Source: Caballeronia choica (GTDB lineage Bacteria; Pseudomonadota; Gammaproteobacteria; Burkholderiales; Burkholderiaceae). From it: a DNA stretch of 64,000 nt. The stretch covers positions 62,001 to 126,000 of the forward strand of contig NZ_FCON02000001.1 in assembly GCF_001544535.1 (NCBI RefSeq), given 5' to 3'. The position numbers were made by a program, and so were the translations under genes. Numbering within the stretch: position 1 is the stretch's first letter; every line of letters starts with the position of its first letter. The notes beneath the pieces were generated by a model. That model saw only the letters and a program-made list of their open reading frames with translations. It searched no databases and had not been told where the DNA came from. Positions 44,499 to 54,457 of the stretch are shown here, in pieces.

Positions 44499-45275
44499 AT
44501 GACTCCCATCCTCGTTTTCGACATCGAGACGATTCCCGATGTCGACGGTATTCGCCGTCTCGAAGATCTGCCCGCCGACCTGTCCGACGCGGAAGTTGCC
44601 GAATTCGCTTTCGCCGCGCGGCGCGAGCGGGTCGGCAACGATTTCCTGCCGCACCATCTGCAGCGCGTTGCCGCCATTTCGTGCGTGTTTCGCGACGACA
44701 ACGGCTTCCGCGTGCGTTCGCTCGGCACGCCGCAAGACCCCGAAGCCGCGCTGATCCAGTCGTTTTTTCGCGTGATCGAGAAATACACGCCGCAACTCGT
44801 CTCGTGGAACGGCGGCGGTTTCGATCTGCCCGTCCTGCACTACCGCGCGCTCGTGCATGGCATCGCGGCGTCGCGGTACTGGGACAACGGCCAGGACGAT
44901 CGCGAGTTCAAGTTCAACAATTACCTGAGCCGCTATCACACGCGCCACACCGACCTGATGGACGTCCTCGCGATGTATCAGGCGCGCGCGAACGCGCCGC
45001 TCGACGCGCTCGCGAAGCTCTGCGGCTTTCCCGGCAAGCTCGGGATGGACGGCGGCAAGGTGTGGGAAGCCTACTGCGCGGGCCGCATCGACGAAATCCG
45101 CGCCTATTGCGAGACGGACGTCGTCAACACGTACCTGATGTACTGTCGCTTCCAGCTGATGCGCGGCGGTTTTTCGGCCGGCGAATACGCCGACGAAATC
45201 AACCTCGTGAAGAACGCGCTCGCACTCGAACCGGCGCCGCACTGGGCCGAGTATCTGGCCGCGTTCGGCAAGTGA
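44499..45275 (+). CDS. PolB-like DEDD 3'-5' exonuclease
   Basis: Predicted 3'-5' exonuclease related to the proofreading domain of family B polymerases, but without a polymerase part. The ATG at 44499 gives 258 residues; the TTG one codon earlier is also a possible start. Exo I is FDIET (Asp8, Glu10), Exo II SWNGGGFDLPVL, and Exo III near YCETDVVNTY, so all four metal-binding acids appear present. It starts six bases after rpoS and may be read with it. The biological substrate is unknown. Confidence 0.88.
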   Translation: MTPILVFDIETIPDVDGIRRLEDLPADLSDAEVAEFAFAARRERVGNDFLPHHLQRVAAISCVFRDDNGFRVRSLGTPQDPEAALIQSFFRVIEKYTPQLVSWNGGGFDLPVLHYRALVHGIAASRYWDNGQDDREFKFNNYLSRYHTRHTDLMDVLAMYQARANAPLDALAKLCGFPGKLGMDGGKVWEAYCAGRIDEIRAYCETDVVNTYLMYCRFQLMRGGFSAGEYADEINLVKNALALEPAPHWAEYLAAFGK

Positions 45276-45291
45276 CGCTGCGACGTTCGTC

Positions 45292-45297
45292 TACAAT
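45292..45297 (+). promoter_or_regulatory. Probable -10 box of rlmD
   Basis: TACAAT 34 bases before the GTG start, immediately after the exonuclease stop codon. AGGAAG at 45319-45324, seven bases before the GTG, is the ribosome site that supports this start. Confidence 0.45.
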
Positions 45298-45331
45298 CTC
45301 GCCTTTGCCACGTTAGCCAGGAAGTCCGCAG

Positions 45332-46747
45332 GTGTCTGAAACCGCTCGAAAACCCTCGCATCGCCGTCGCGCCGCGCCGGCCAAATCCGTCGTCACCGAT
45401 CCGTCGTTCGTCGCGCCCGCCATCGAGATCGATTCGCTCGACATGGACGCGCGCGGCGTCGGCCGTACGGTCAACGAAGACGGCGAGCCGGGCAAGGTGA
45501 TTTTTGTCGAAGGCGCGCTGCCGGGTGAGCGCGTGACGTATTCCAGCTATCGCAAGAAGCCGAGCTTCGAGCAGGCGCAGGTCGTCGCCGTGCTGCGCGA
45601 AAGCGTGATCCGCACCAAACCGAAGTGCAAGTACTTCGGCATCTGCGGCGGTTGTTCGATGCAGCATCTCGACATGCGCGCGCAAATCGCCGTCAAGCAG
45701 CGCGTGCTCGAAGACAATCTGCAGCATCTGAGCAAGCTGCGCGCGGAAACCATGTTCCGGCCGATTCACGGGCCGTCGTGGGGCTATCGGTATCGCGCGC
45801 GCCTGACCGTTCGCCACGTGGAAAAGAAGGGCGGCGTGCTGGTCGGCTTTCACGAAAGGAAGAGCAGTTTTGTCGCCGACATGACGAGTTGCGAAGTGCT
45901 GCCGCCGCACGTTTCCGCGATGCTCGTGCCGCTGCGGCATCTGGTGGCGGGTTTGTCGATCCGCGATCGCATGCCGCAGATCGAACTCGCGGTGGGATCG
46001 GACGTGACGGCGCTCGTCCTGCGCATTCTCGAGCCGCTCACCGAAGCCGACGAGGCGCTTCTGCGCACCTTCGCCGATGAGCACGGGGTCCAGTTCTGGC
46101 TGCAGCCGAAGGGGCCGGATACCGTCTACCCGTTCTATCCGCTCGACCGGGAACTGGCCTACACGCTGCCGGAATTCAATATCCGCATGCCGTTCAAGCC
46201 GACCGACTTCACGCAGGTGAACCACCAGATCAACCGGGTGCTGGTGAGCCGGGCGTTGAGTCTCCTGGCGCCGTCGAAGACGGAGCGCGTGCTCGATTTG
46301 TTTTGCGGCATCGGTAATTTCACGCTGCCGCTCGCGCGGGTATCGCGCGAGGTGGTCGGGATCGAAGGCAGCGAAGCGCTGACGGCGCGCGCGCTGGAAA
46401 ACGCGAAGGCGAACGGCGTCGATGCGCATACGTCGTTTGCGTGCCGCAATCTGTTCGAAGTCACCGCCGACGACCTGCGCGCGCTCGGCGCGTTCGACAA
46501 ATTCCTGATCGATCCGCCGCGCGAGGGTGCGCTGGCGGTGTCCAAGGCGCTCGCGGAGATCGCGCAGAGCGGCGACGGCCCGTTGCCGAAGCGGATCGTC
46601 TATGTGTCGTGCAGCCCGGCGACGCTCGCCCGCGACGCCGGACTGCTGGTGCATGAAGCCGGCTACCGGATGAAGGGCGCGGGCGTGGTGAACATGTTTC
46701 CGCACACGTCGCACGTGGAATCGATCGCGCTGTTCGAGCGGGATTGA
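45332..46747 (+). CDS. rlmD: 23S rRNA (uracil-1939-C5)-methyltransferase RlmD
   Basis: Methylates U1939 of 23S rRNA with S-adenosylmethionine. It starts with GTG and has 471 residues. The N-terminal TRAM domain (about 28-85) is followed by the Fe-S cluster cysteines Cys99, Cys105, Cys108 and Cys187. The SAM site is [16 protein letters not shown], and the catalytic region has DPPREGA and [12 protein letters not shown] basic N-terminus (HRRRAAP) precedes TRAM. The gene ends 27 bases before the bidirectional terminator. Confidence 0.95.
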   Translation: MSETARKPSHRRRAAPAKSVVTDPSFVAPAIEIDSLDMDARGVGRTVNEDGEPGKVIFVEGALPGERVTYSSYRKKPSFEQAQVVAVLRESVIRTKPKCKYFGICGGCSMQHLDMRAQIAVKQRVLEDNLQHLSKLRAETMFRPIHGPSWGYRYRARLTVRHVEKKGGVLVGFHERKSSFVADMTSCEVLPPHVSAMLVPLRHLVAGLSIRDRMPQIELAVGSDVTALVLRILEPLTEADEALLRTFADEHGVQFWLQPKGPDTVYPFYPLDRELAYTLPEFNIRMPFKPTDFTQVNHQINRVLVSRALSLLAPSKTERVLDLFCGIGNFTLPLARVSREVVGIEGSEALTARALENAKANGVDAHTSFACRNLFEVTADDLRALGAFDKFLIDPPREGALAVSKALAEIAQSGDGPLPKRIVYVSCSPATLARDAGLLVHEAGYRMKGAGVVNMFPHTSHVESIALFERD

Positions 46748-46774
46748 GCGCGGCGCCTTGTGCGCGGGCGTAAA

Positions 46775-46802
46775 AAAACCGGCCCTGAAAAGGGCCGGTT
46801 TT
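46775..46802. terminator. Bidirectional terminator between rlmD and the BI-1 gene
   Basis: AAAACCGGCCCT (46775-46786), loop GAAA, AGGGCCGGTTTT (46791-46802): a perfect 12-bp stem serving both convergent genes. Confidence 0.92.
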
Positions 46803-46819
46803 CATTTGAGGCTCGCAGA

Positions 46820-47518
46820 TCAGTTGCGATTGCCGCCGAAAATGCCGAGCAGGGCCAGCAGGTTCGTGAACACGTTGTAGAGGTCCAGGTAGATCGCAAG
46901 CGTGGCGCTGATGTAGTTCGTCTCGCCGCCGTTCACGACGCGCTGCACGTCGAACAGCATGTAGGCCGAGAAAATCACGATCGCGAGCACGGAGATCGTC
47001 AGCATCAGGGCCGGCAGTTGCAGGAAGATATTCGCGAAAGCCGCGAGCAGGATCACCATCACGCCCATGAAGAGCCACTTGCCGAGGCCCGAGAAGTCGC
47101 GCTTGCTGACCGTGGCGATGGTTGCCATGGCGGCAAAAATGACGCCGGTCCCGCCGAACGCCATCATGATGAGTTGCGGCCCGTTCGAGAACCCGAGAAT
47201 GAAGCTCAGCAGGCGCGAGAGCATCAGGCCCATGAAGAACGTGAAACCGAGCAGCACGAGCACGCCGATGCTGCTTTCCTTCGTCTTCTCGATGGCGAAC
47301 ATGAAGCCGAACGCGATCGCGAGGAACGCGATGAAACTCATCGTCGGGCTGGTGGCCGCGAACAGCGAAAAGCCGGTCGCGACGCCGACCCACGCGCCGA
47401 GAACCGTCGGCACCATCGACAGCGCGAGCAGCCAGTAGGTGTTGCGCAGCACGCGGTTGCGCGTCTCGACCGACGTGACGGTGCCGTTTCGGCCAAAACT
47501 GTAGGGTGATTCGTTCAT
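46820..47518 (-). CDS. BI-1 (Bax inhibitor 1)/YccA-family membrane protein
   Basis: Seven-helix membrane protein of the TMBIM family. The ATG at 47518 is preceded by AAGGAG and gives 232 residues; the longer upstream frame is not conserved-looking. The family signature is seen in NTYWLLALSMVPTVLGAWVG, TKESSIGVLVLLGFTFFMGLMLS and the C-terminal pair DVQRVVNGGETNYISATLAIYLDLYN with its conserved acidic residues. In E. coli, YccA is a substrate and modulator of FtsH, whose regulators hflK and hflC are encoded about 12 kb downstream. Leak channel or FtsH-related roles are both plausible. Confidence 0.92.
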   Translation of the reverse strand: MNESPYSFGRNGTVTSVETRNRVLRNTYWLLALSMVPTVLGAWVGVATGFSLFAATSPTMSFIAFLAIAFGFMFAIEKTKESSIGVLVLLGFTFFMGLMLSRLLSFILGFSNGPQLIMMAFGGTGVIFAAMATIATVSKRDFSGLGKWLFMGVMVILLAAFANIFLQLPALMLTISVLAIVIFSAYMLFDVQRVVNGGETNYISATLAIYLDLYNVFTNLLALLGIFGGNRN

Positions 47519-47737
47519 GGTTTCTCCTTGCCTTTGCCTTGAGTATCGAAACAAGACATCCGTAAAACGCGGTGGGTATGATGCGCCGGCGCTTCTGGCC
47601 GCCGGTCGCATGCGGTTCGAATATGGGTCTATCTTGCACCGAATTCAATGGTGCTGCACCGCGGCGTCATCATCTGTAACGCATCGTTTGATTCTTACAA
47701 TACCGTAAGGTTCCAGTCGCAATCATACATGTCTTCG

Positions 47738-47746
47738 TGCTATAAT
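47738..47746 (+). promoter_or_regulatory. Extended -10 promoter of ndk
   Basis: TGC followed by a perfect TATAAT (47741-47746), 49 bases before the ndk ATG. GGGAG at 47784-47788 is the ribosome site. The other 270 or so bases between this gene and the divergent BI-1 gene show nothing further. Confidence 0.7.
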
Positions 47747-47794
47747 TGTCGATTCATTTAAATTCGTAACCCGTTCATTTTTTGGGAGTTTTTC

Positions 47795-48220
47795 ATGGCG
47801 ATCGAGCGCACCCTGTCGATTATCAAGCCGGACGCAGTGGCAAAGAACGTTATCGGCCAAATCTACAGCCGTTTCGAAAACGCTGGCCTCAAGGTTGTTG
47901 CGGCTCGCATGGTTCATCTCTCGCGCGCTGACGCGGAAAAGTTCTACGCGGTGCACGCTGCGCGCCCGTTCTTCAAGGATCTGGTCGAATTCATGATCTC
48001 CGGCCCGGTGATGATCCAGGCGCTGGAAGGTGAGAACGCAATCATCAAGAACCGCGACCTGATGGGCGCGACGGACCCGAAGAAGGCCGACAAAGGCACG
48101 ATCCGCGCAGACTTCGCCGACAGCATCGACGCGAACGCCGTGCACGGCTCGGACGCAGCGGAAACCGCGCGTCAGGAAATCGCGTTCTTTTTCCCGGAAG
48201 TGAACGTCTACTCGCGCTAA
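47795..48220 (+). CDS. ndk: Nucleoside diphosphate kinase
   Basis: Equalises nucleoside triphosphate pools by phosphate transfer through a phosphohistidine. The 141 residues start [14 protein letters not shown] and hold the active-site His117 in NAVHGSD. It opens a 15-kb co-directional run of housekeeping genes ending at purA, with rlmN next. Confidence 0.98.
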   Translation: MAIERTLSIIKPDAVAKNVIGQIYSRFENAGLKVVAARMVHLSRADAEKFYAVHAARPFFKDLVEFMISGPVMIQALEGENAIIKNRDLMGATDPKKADKGTIRADFADSIDANAVHGSDAAETARQEIAFFFPEVNVYSR

Positions 48221-48341
48221 TCGCTGGTCGATTTGCGCGGCCGATTCTCCGCATGCGCGGAAAGAGGCCTTGGAGTAGATTGACAGCAGGAATTGGCGCG
48301 AATGGCCCCGGGCGTCTGCCCGGGCTTCGCTCAAGACAGAA

Positions 48342-49496
48342 ATGGCAGAATTCGACATGACGAGCAGCGCTACCGTCAACCTTCTCGATCTCGACGCCGC
48401 CGGGCTCGTGGCGTACTGCGACAGCCTGGGAGAAAAGCCGTTTCGCGCCAAGCAGTTGCAGCGCTGGATCCACCAGTACGGCGCCGACGACTTCGACGGC
48501 ATGACCGACCTGGCAAAATCCCTGCGCGAAAAATTGAAGGGCCGCGCCAACATGGCGATGCCTGACATCGTCCGCGACCACGTTTCCACCGACGGCACGC
48601 GCAAGTGGCTGATCGACGTGGGCAACAGCAACGCGGTCGAGACCGTTTTCATCCCCGAGGAACATCGCGGCACGCTGTGCGTCTCGTCGCAGGCGGGCTG
48701 CGCCGTCAATTGCCGCTTCTGTTCGACCGGCAAGCAGGGCTTTTCGCGCAATCTCACGACGGGCGAGATCATCGGCCAGTTGCGGATGGCCGAATTCGCG
48801 CTGCGCAAGTCGCTCGGACGCGACGTCGGCGGGCCGGGCAAGGGCGAGCGCGTCGTGACGAACGTCGTGATGATGGGCATGGGCGAGCCGCTGCTCAATT
48901 ACGACGCAGTCGTCCCCGCGATGCGCCTGATGCTCGACGACAACGCCTACGGCCTCTCGCGCCGCCGCGTGACGCTGTCCACGTCGGGCGTCGTGCCGAT
49001 GATGGACCGCCTCGCAGCCGATTTGCCGGTGGCGCTGGCGGTGTCGCTGCACGCGCCGAACGATCCGCTGCGCGACATGCTCGTGCCGCTCAACAAGAAG
49101 TATCCGTTGCGCGAGCTGATGGCGGCTTGTCAGCGTTACCTGTTGGTCGCGCCGCGCGATTTCATCACGTTCGAGTACTGCATGCTCGACGGTGTGAACG
49201 ACACTGAAGCGCACGCGCGCGAACTGCTCGCCGTCACGCGCGACGTGCCGTGCAAGTTCAACCTGATCCCGTTCAACCCGTTCCCGGAATCCGGACTCAC
49301 GCGTTCGCGCAATGACCAGATCAAGCGCTTCGCCCAGGTCCTGATGGACGCGGGCATCGTGACCACGGTGCGCAAGACCCGCGGCGACGACATCGACGCC
49401 GCCTGCGGACAACTCGCCGGTGCCGTGCAGGATCGCACGCGGCTCGCCGAGCGCATGGGCCGGCAGTCGAAAGTGATCGAGGTGCGGCCGGTTTGA
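48342..49496 (+). CDS. rlmN: Dual-specificity rRNA/tRNA adenine-C2 methyltransferase RlmN
   Basis: Radical-SAM enzyme that methylates A2503 of 23S rRNA and A37 of tRNAs. It has 384 residues from the first ATG; an alternative Met at 48357 matches the MTSS start seen in Burkholderia relatives and neither has a good ribosome site. The radical SAM cluster is Cys120-x3-Cys124-x2-Cys127 (CAVNCRFC), followed by GMGEPLLNY and the C-terminal cysteine in DIDAACGQL used for the methyl intermediate. A CCCGGGC/GCCCGGG hairpin (48307-48324) lies just before it. Confidence 0.96.
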   Translation: MAEFDMTSSATVNLLDLDAAGLVAYCDSLGEKPFRAKQLQRWIHQYGADDFDGMTDLAKSLREKLKGRANMAMPDIVRDHVSTDGTRKWLIDVGNSNAVETVFIPEEHRGTLCVSSQAGCAVNCRFCSTGKQGFSRNLTTGEIIGQLRMAEFALRKSLGRDVGGPGKGERVVTNVVMMGMGEPLLNYDAVVPAMRLMLDDNAYGLSRRRVTLSTSGVVPMMDRLAADLPVALAVSLHAPNDPLRDMLVPLNKKYPLRELMAACQRYLLVAPRDFITFEYCMLDGVNDTEAHARELLAVTRDVPCKFNLIPFNPFPESGLTRSRNDQIKRFAQVLMDAGIVTTVRKTRGDDIDAACGQLAGAVQDRTRLAERMGRQSKVIEVRPV

Positions 49497-49600
49497 GGGT
49501 CGCGCGTTCTTCGGCGGGGGCGCTTGCATGGTGAAGCGCTTGCCTCTGTCAGCCGCGTTTTCGGCGCAAAAAAGCAAGAAAAACGAAGCAAGCGATCGGA

Positions 49601-49624
49601 TGCGGCACGGAAAGCCGCACATTT
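49601..49624 (+). terminator. Weak hairpin after rlmN
   Basis: TGCGGC (49601-49606) pairs with GCCGCA (49614-49619) around seven bases, then a short T-rich stretch. It is about 105 bases past rlmN. TATAAA at 49628-49633 next to it could be a -10 box for rodZ. Nothing else stands out in the 235 bases between the two genes. Confidence 0.4.
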
Positions 49625-49731
49625 TGTTATAAAGCGGTCTGCAACACGCGGCTGGGTTGTATCGTGCACATCGCGTATGCAACCCGGCGCTGTGAAGCGT
49701 CAAATACAAGAATCGATGCGAGGAATTTGGC

Positions 49732-50835
49732 ATGAGTGAGCCGCAGCACCCGACGCCTTTCGGCAGTCAAACCGGCAGTCATTCCGGCAACCAGCCGGAC
49801 GGCGAGGCTTTGGCCGGCGCGACGGCTTCGAGCGGTAATCTGGCGGGGAGCTTGGAATCGATCGTGGCCGTCGGCGCGCGCCTCGCGCAGTTGCGCACGG
49901 CCAAGGGCTGGTCGATCGACGACGTATCGGCGCGACTCAAGGTTTCGCCGCAAAAAGTGCGCGGGCTGGAAGCCGGCGACCTGAGCCATTTGCCCGACCG
50001 CACGTTCGCGGCGGGTATCGTGCGCAGCTACGCGAAGATGCTCGGCGCGGACCCGGCGCCTTTCACGCAGGCGATGCGCCGCGCAAGCGGCCCGCTGGAA
50101 CAGAATCTCTCCCTGCCGGCATCGGCGGGCGGCGGATTGCCGCGCGCGCGCGTGTCGGTTCCGCTGAACAGTGCCGGTCGCCGGCGTTCGTGGCTGTGGG
50201 GCGTGGCCGCGGTGATCGTCGCGGTGATCGCGCTCGCGATGTGGCACACGGGCGGCGATTCGGCCGCCTGGCTCGCGCGCTTGAAGGCGAGCGCGAATGG
50301 CACGGCGGTGTCGAGCGCCAACGAACCGAGCGCGGCGTCGGCCGTCGCGACGCCCGACGAAGTGGCTGCGGGCAACACGGGCGAAACGGGCGAAGCGTCC
50401 CCGACGGACACGCCCGCCGCCGGCACGCAACCGATGCCGCACCCGCTTGGCACCAATGCTTTGCCGGCATCGTCGTCGGCGATCGCGAGCGTGCAGGGCG
50501 CGAGCGCCGCAGCCGTGGCGCCCGTGGTCGTGCCGCCTCCGGCCGCGGCGGACGCTTCGGCTTCCGCGCCGGCCGTCGCCGGCACGGGTTCGAACGCGCT
50601 CGAACTGAAGGTGAAGCAGGACAGCTGGCTCAGCGTGCGCCAGAAAGACGGCAAGGAAGTATTCTCTGGTCTCGTTCGCGGCGGGAACACCCAGCGCGTG
50701 GAAGGCGAGACGCCTTTCAAAGTGACGATCGGCAATCGGGCAGGCATGGAATCGCTCACGCTCGACGACGAACCCGTCGACCCCGCCAAGTACGCGGTGG
50801 CAAAAGGTAACGTCGCACGCTTTTCGGTGCCCTGA
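49732..50835 (+). CDS. rodZ: RodZ-family HTH membrane protein
   Basis: Bitopic protein tied to the MreB cytoskeleton and rod shape. The 367 residues have an N-terminal disordered leader, a helix-turn-helix domain (about 46-110: GARLAQLRTAKGWSIDDVSA, then LKVSPQKVRGLEAGDL), a basic stop-transfer stretch RRR at 150-152 and one transmembrane helix (about 153-171). A long Ala/Thr/Pro periplasmic linker follows, and the C-terminal DUF4115 beta domain (about 290-367) has ELKVKQDSWLSVRQKDGKEVF. Position between rlmN and ispG is conserved. Confidence 0.92.
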   Translation: MSEPQHPTPFGSQTGSHSGNQPDGEALAGATASSGNLAGSLESIVAVGARLAQLRTAKGWSIDDVSARLKVSPQKVRGLEAGDLSHLPDRTFAAGIVRSYAKMLGADPAPFTQAMRRASGPLEQNLSLPASAGGGLPRARVSVPLNSAGRRRSWLWGVAAVIVAVIALAMWHTGGDSAAWLARLKASANGTAVSSANEPSAASAVATPDEVAAGNTGETGEASPTDTPAAGTQPMPHPLGTNALPASSSAIASVQGASAAAVAPVVVPPPAAADASASAPAVAGTGSNALELKVKQDSWLSVRQKDGKEVFSGLVRGGNTQRVEGETPFKVTIGNRAGMESLTLDDEPVDPAKYAVAKGNVARFSVP

Positions 50836-50878
50836 TCCGCGGGCCGCATAGCGAAGCGCGCAAGCGCCGAATCAAGAG

Positions 50879-50901
50879 CGCCGCCGGTCATCCCGGCGGC
50901 G
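50879..50901 (+). terminator. GC-rich hairpin between rodZ and ispG
   Basis: CGCCGCCGG (50879-50887) and CCGGCGGCG (50893-50901) form a perfect 9-bp stem. The following sequence is only mildly T-rich, so it may attenuate rather than stop transcription inside the run. Confidence 0.4.
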
Positions 50902-50964
50902 TCGGTTTGATTGTTCCACATACGCGTCACCGCAGGGTAGCCGGCGGCGCTCGAGGGTTTTTCG

Positions 50965-52281
50965 ATGCAATCTGAAGCTCAATCCCTGATCAGCAGCAAG
51001 ATTTGTTCGACCGATCCGGTTTTCGGCGGTCCGATTACGCGGCGCGCGTCACACGCGGTCGACGTCCGCTGGGGCGGCCAGCTCGTGACCATCGGCGGCG
51101 ATGCGCCGGTGCGCATCCAGTCGATGACGAACACCGACACGGCCGACGCCATCGGCACCGCGATTCAGGTCAAGGATCTGGCACAAGCCGGTTCCGAACT
51201 GGTACGCATCACGGTCAACACGCCGGAAGCCGCCGCCGCCGTGCCGCACGTGCGTGAGCAACTCGACCGCATGGGCGTGACGGTGCCGCTCGTCGGCGAT
51301 TTCCATTACAACGGCCATCTGCTGTTGCGCGATTACCCGGCGTGCGCCGAGGCGCTGTCGAAGTACCGGATCAACCCGGGCAACGTCGGGCAAGGCGCCA
51401 AGCGCGACACGCAGTTCGCGCAGATGATCGAAGCCGCCGCGCGCTACGACAAACCAGTGCGGATCGGCGTGAACTGGGGCAGTCTCGACCAGGACCTGCT
51501 CGCGCGCATGATGGACGAAAACGCCGCGCGCACGGCACCGTGGGACGCGCAAAGCGTGATGTACGAGGCGTTGATCCAATCGGCGATCGGCTCGGCGGAA
51601 CGGGCGGTCGAACTGGGCCTCGGGCGCGACAAGATCATCCTGTCGTGCAAGGTGAGCGGCGTACAGGACCTGATCGCGGTGTATCGCGAACTGGCGAAGC
51701 GCTGCAGCTTCGCGCTGCATCTCGGGCTCACGGAAGCCGGCATGGGGTCGAAGGGCATCGTGGCGTCGACGGCGGCGCTTTCCGTGCTGCTGCAGGAAGG
51801 CATCGGCGACACGATCCGCATCTCGCTCACGCCGGAACCGGGCGGCGCGCGTACCGGTGAAGTGGTCGTCGGCCAGGAGATCCTGCAGACGATGGGCCTG
51901 CGCTCGTTCACGCCGATGGTGATCGCGTGCCCCGGCTGCGGACGCACGACGAGCACGCTGTTCCAGGAACTCGCATCGCAGATCCAGATTTATTTGCGCA
52001 ACGAAATGCCCGTCTGGCGTGATCAATACCCCGGCGTCGAGAAGATGCACGTCGCGGTGATGGGCTGCATCGTGAACGGTCCGGGCGAATCGAAACAGGC
52101 GAACATCGGCATCAGCCTGCCGGGTTCGGGAGAGAATCCGGCGGCGCCCGTTTTCGTCGACGGCGTGAAGGTCAAGACGCTGCGCGGCGAGCATATCGCC
52201 CAGGAATTCCAGCAAATCGTGAGCGACTACGTCGCGCGTACCTACGGCAAGCGCGAAGAAACGGCCGCGGCATCACTCTAA
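50965..52281 (+). CDS. ispG: 4-hydroxy-3-methylbut-2-en-1-yl diphosphate synthase IspG
   Basis: Fe-S enzyme of the MEP pathway that makes HMBPP for isoprenoids. The 438 residues show the TIM-barrel start ([14 protein letters not shown]), [18 protein letters not shown], and the cluster cysteines in [13 protein letters not shown] and [10 protein letters not shown]. The betaproteobacterial type has a long C-terminal region. It is followed by hisS after six bases. Confidence 0.97.
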   Translation: MQSEAQSLISSKICSTDPVFGGPITRRASHAVDVRWGGQLVTIGGDAPVRIQSMTNTDTADAIGTAIQVKDLAQAGSELVRITVNTPEAAAAVPHVREQLDRMGVTVPLVGDFHYNGHLLLRDYPACAEALSKYRINPGNVGQGAKRDTQFAQMIEAAARYDKPVRIGVNWGSLDQDLLARMMDENAARTAPWDAQSVMYEALIQSAIGSAERAVELGLGRDKIILSCKVSGVQDLIAVYRELAKRCSFALHLGLTEAGMGSKGIVASTAALSVLLQEGIGDTIRISLTPEPGGARTGEVVVGQEILQTMGLRSFTPMVIACPGCGRTTSTLFQELASQIQIYLRNEMPVWRDQYPGVEKMHVAVMGCIVNGPGESKQANIGISLPGSGENPAAPVFVDGVKVKTLRGEHIAQEFQQIVSDYVARTYGKREETAAASL

Positions 52282-52287
52282 ACAAAG

Positions 52288-53628
52288 ATGACAGAACAGA
52301 AGAAACGGCTCGAGAAACTGAGCGGCGTGAAGGGCATGAACGACATCCTCCCGCAGGATGCCGCGTTGTGGGACTTCTTCGAATCGACGGTCAAGTCGAT
52401 GCTGCGTGCGTACGGCTATCAGAACATCCGCACGCCGATCGTCGAGCACACGCAGCTTTTCACGCGCGGCATCGGCGAAGTGACCGATATCGTCGAGAAG
52501 GAAATGTACAGCTTCACCGACGCCCTCAACGGCGAGCATCTGACGATGCGCCCGGAGAACACGGCGGCCGTCGTGCGGGCGACGATTGAACACAACCTGC
52601 TCTACGATGGCCCGAAGCGGCTGTGGTACGTCGGCCCGATGTTCCGCCACGAACGGCCGCAGCGTGGCCGGTATCGGCAGTTCCATCAGGTCGGCGTGGA
52701 AGCGCTCGGCTTCGCGGGACCGGATGCCGACGCAGAAATCATCATGATGTGCCAGCGTTTGTGGGACGACCTGGGACTGACCGGGATTCGCCTCGAACTG
52801 AACTCGCTGGGGCAGGCCGACGAGCGCGCGGCGCATCGCCAGGAGCTGATCGCGTACCTCGAAAAACACGTCGACCTGCTCGACGAGGAAGCGAAGCGGC
52901 GTCTCTACACGAATCCGCTGCGTGTGCTCGACACGAAGAACCCGGCGCTGCAGGAGATCGCCCAGAACGCGCCCAAGCTCGTCGATTTCCTCGGCGACGA
53001 ATCGCGTGCGCACTTCGAAGGCGTTCAGCGTCTGCTGAAGGCGAACAACATTCCGTTCAAGATCAATCCGCGTCTGGTGCGCGGGCTCGATTACTACAAC
53101 CTGACCGTGTTCGAATGGGTCACCGACAAGCTCGGCGCGCAGGGCACGGTTGCGGGCGGCGGACGTTACGACCCGCTGATCGAGCAACTCGGCGGCAAGC
53201 CGACGAAAGCGTGCGGCTGGGCGATGGGCGTCGAACGGATTCTCGAATTGCTGAAGGAAGAAAAGCTCGTTCCGGAAGCCGAAGGTACCGACGTCTACGT
53301 CGTGCATCAGGGGGAAGCGGCAGCCGAACAGGCGTTCATCATCGCGGAACGCTTGCGCGACACCGGCCTCGACGTGATCCTGCACTGCAGCGCGGATGGC
53401 GCATCGGCCAGCTTCAAGTCGCAGATGAAGAGAGCCGACGCCAGCGGCGCCGCGTTCGCCGTGATTCTCGGCGAGGACGAGCTCGCGCAAGGCACGGCGG
53501 GCGTCAAGCCGTTGCGGAAGGTGGAGCGAGAAGGGCAGAAGAATGAACAGTCGAACGTTCCGCTGGAAAACTTGACCGAATTTCTAATCAATGCGATGGT
53601 TGCATCCGCCGACGACGGCGCTGATTAA
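52288..53628 (+). CDS. hisS: Histidyl-tRNA synthetase
   Basis: Class II aminoacyl-tRNA synthetase charging tRNA-His. The 446 residues include motif 2 near [16 protein letters not shown], the histidine loops LVRGLDYYN and AGGGRYD, motif 3 GWAMGVERI and the C-terminal anticodon-binding domain (from about 335). Position between ispG and yfgM is the usual one. Confidence 0.98.
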   Translation: MTEQKKRLEKLSGVKGMNDILPQDAALWDFFESTVKSMLRAYGYQNIRTPIVEHTQLFTRGIGEVTDIVEKEMYSFTDALNGEHLTMRPENTAAVVRATIEHNLLYDGPKRLWYVGPMFRHERPQRGRYRQFHQVGVEALGFAGPDADAEIIMMCQRLWDDLGLTGIRLELNSLGQADERAAHRQELIAYLEKHVDLLDEEAKRRLYTNPLRVLDTKNPALQEIAQNAPKLVDFLGDESRAHFEGVQRLLKANNIPFKINPRLVRGLDYYNLTVFEWVTDKLGAQGTVAGGGRYDPLIEQLGGKPTKACGWAMGVERILELLKEEKLVPEAEGTDVYVVHQGEAAAEQAFIIAERLRDTGLDVILHCSADGASASFKSQMKRADASGAAFAVILGEDELAQGTAGVKPLRKVEREGQKNEQSNVPLENLTEFLINAMVASADDGAD

Positions 53629-53718
53629 TTTTTAGGCAGCGGCCGTGTGTGCGGTGCCCGGTCAAGCAACCCGGCACGGCGCACGCAACAGATAAGACAT
53701 GGAAGGAACGGCTGGGCA

Positions 53719-54348
53719 ATGAGCTATCACGACGAACAAGAATCACTGGAAAACCTGAAGCACTGGTGGGCCAAATGGGGCAACGCGACGACGTGGATCG
53801 TCCTCGCGGTGCTCGTGGTCGCGGCGGGCTTCAATGGCTGGAATTACTGGCAGCGTCGCCAGGCGGCGGAAGCCGCCGTGCTCTACGACCAGGTTCAGCA
53901 GGCGGTCAACACGAACGACAAGGCGAAGATCGCGCGCGTTGCCTCCGACATGGAGGACAAGTTCGGCGGCACCGCGTACGCGCAGATGACGGCGCTTGCC
54001 GCGGCGAAGGCGCTCTACATGGCCGGCGACAGCGCCGGCGCGAAGACCCAGTTGCAATGGGCCATCGATCACGCGAAGGACGACGAGTACAAGCAGATCG
54101 CGAAACTGCGTTTGTCGCTCGTGCTGCTCGACGAAAAAGCCTACGATGCCGGCCTGAAAGTGCTGGCCGATGCCCCGCTGGATGCGTTCAAGGGCGTGGT
54201 GGCGGATCGTCGGGGTGACCTGCTCGCGGCACAGGGCAAACGCGACGACGCCCGTGCCGCCTACAAGGTGGCGCTCGACACGCTGCCGCAGAACGACACC
54301 TCCGCGCGTCAACTCGTCCAGTTCAAGCTCGACGCGATCGGCGGCTGA
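53719..54348 (+). CDS. yfgM: YfgM-like ancillary SecYEG translocon subunit (TPR protein)
   Basis: Single-span membrane protein with a periplasmic tetratricopeptide fold; E. coli YfgM joins PpiD at the Sec translocon. From the ATG at 53719 it has 209 residues: SYHDEQESLENLKHWWAKWG, a helix at about 25-42 and TPR-like helices with YAQMTALAAAKALYMAGDSAGA. It sits between hisS and bamB. Confidence 0.93.
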   Translation: MSYHDEQESLENLKHWWAKWGNATTWIVLAVLVVAAGFNGWNYWQRRQAAEAAVLYDQVQQAVNTNDKAKIARVASDMEDKFGGTAYAQMTALAAAKALYMAGDSAGAKTQLQWAIDHAKDDEYKQIAKLRLSLVLLDEKAYDAGLKVLADAPLDAFKGVVADRRGDLLAAQGKRDDARAAYKVALDTLPQNDTSARQLVQFKLDAIGG

Positions 54349-54457
54349 ACTTCGCCGAAACATCGCCGTTCTGTAAGCCGGCGGGACCCGCGCTGACAAG
54401 CGGACCCACGGCCCACGCCGATCAATCGAATTTCCAATCCCAATACTGCGTCCACCG

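Noticed and set aside
48307-48324. CCCGGGC/GCCCGGG hairpin before rlmN as a riboswitch
   Set aside because: It is a single short stem without a conserved aptamer core; only a simple structure can be claimed.
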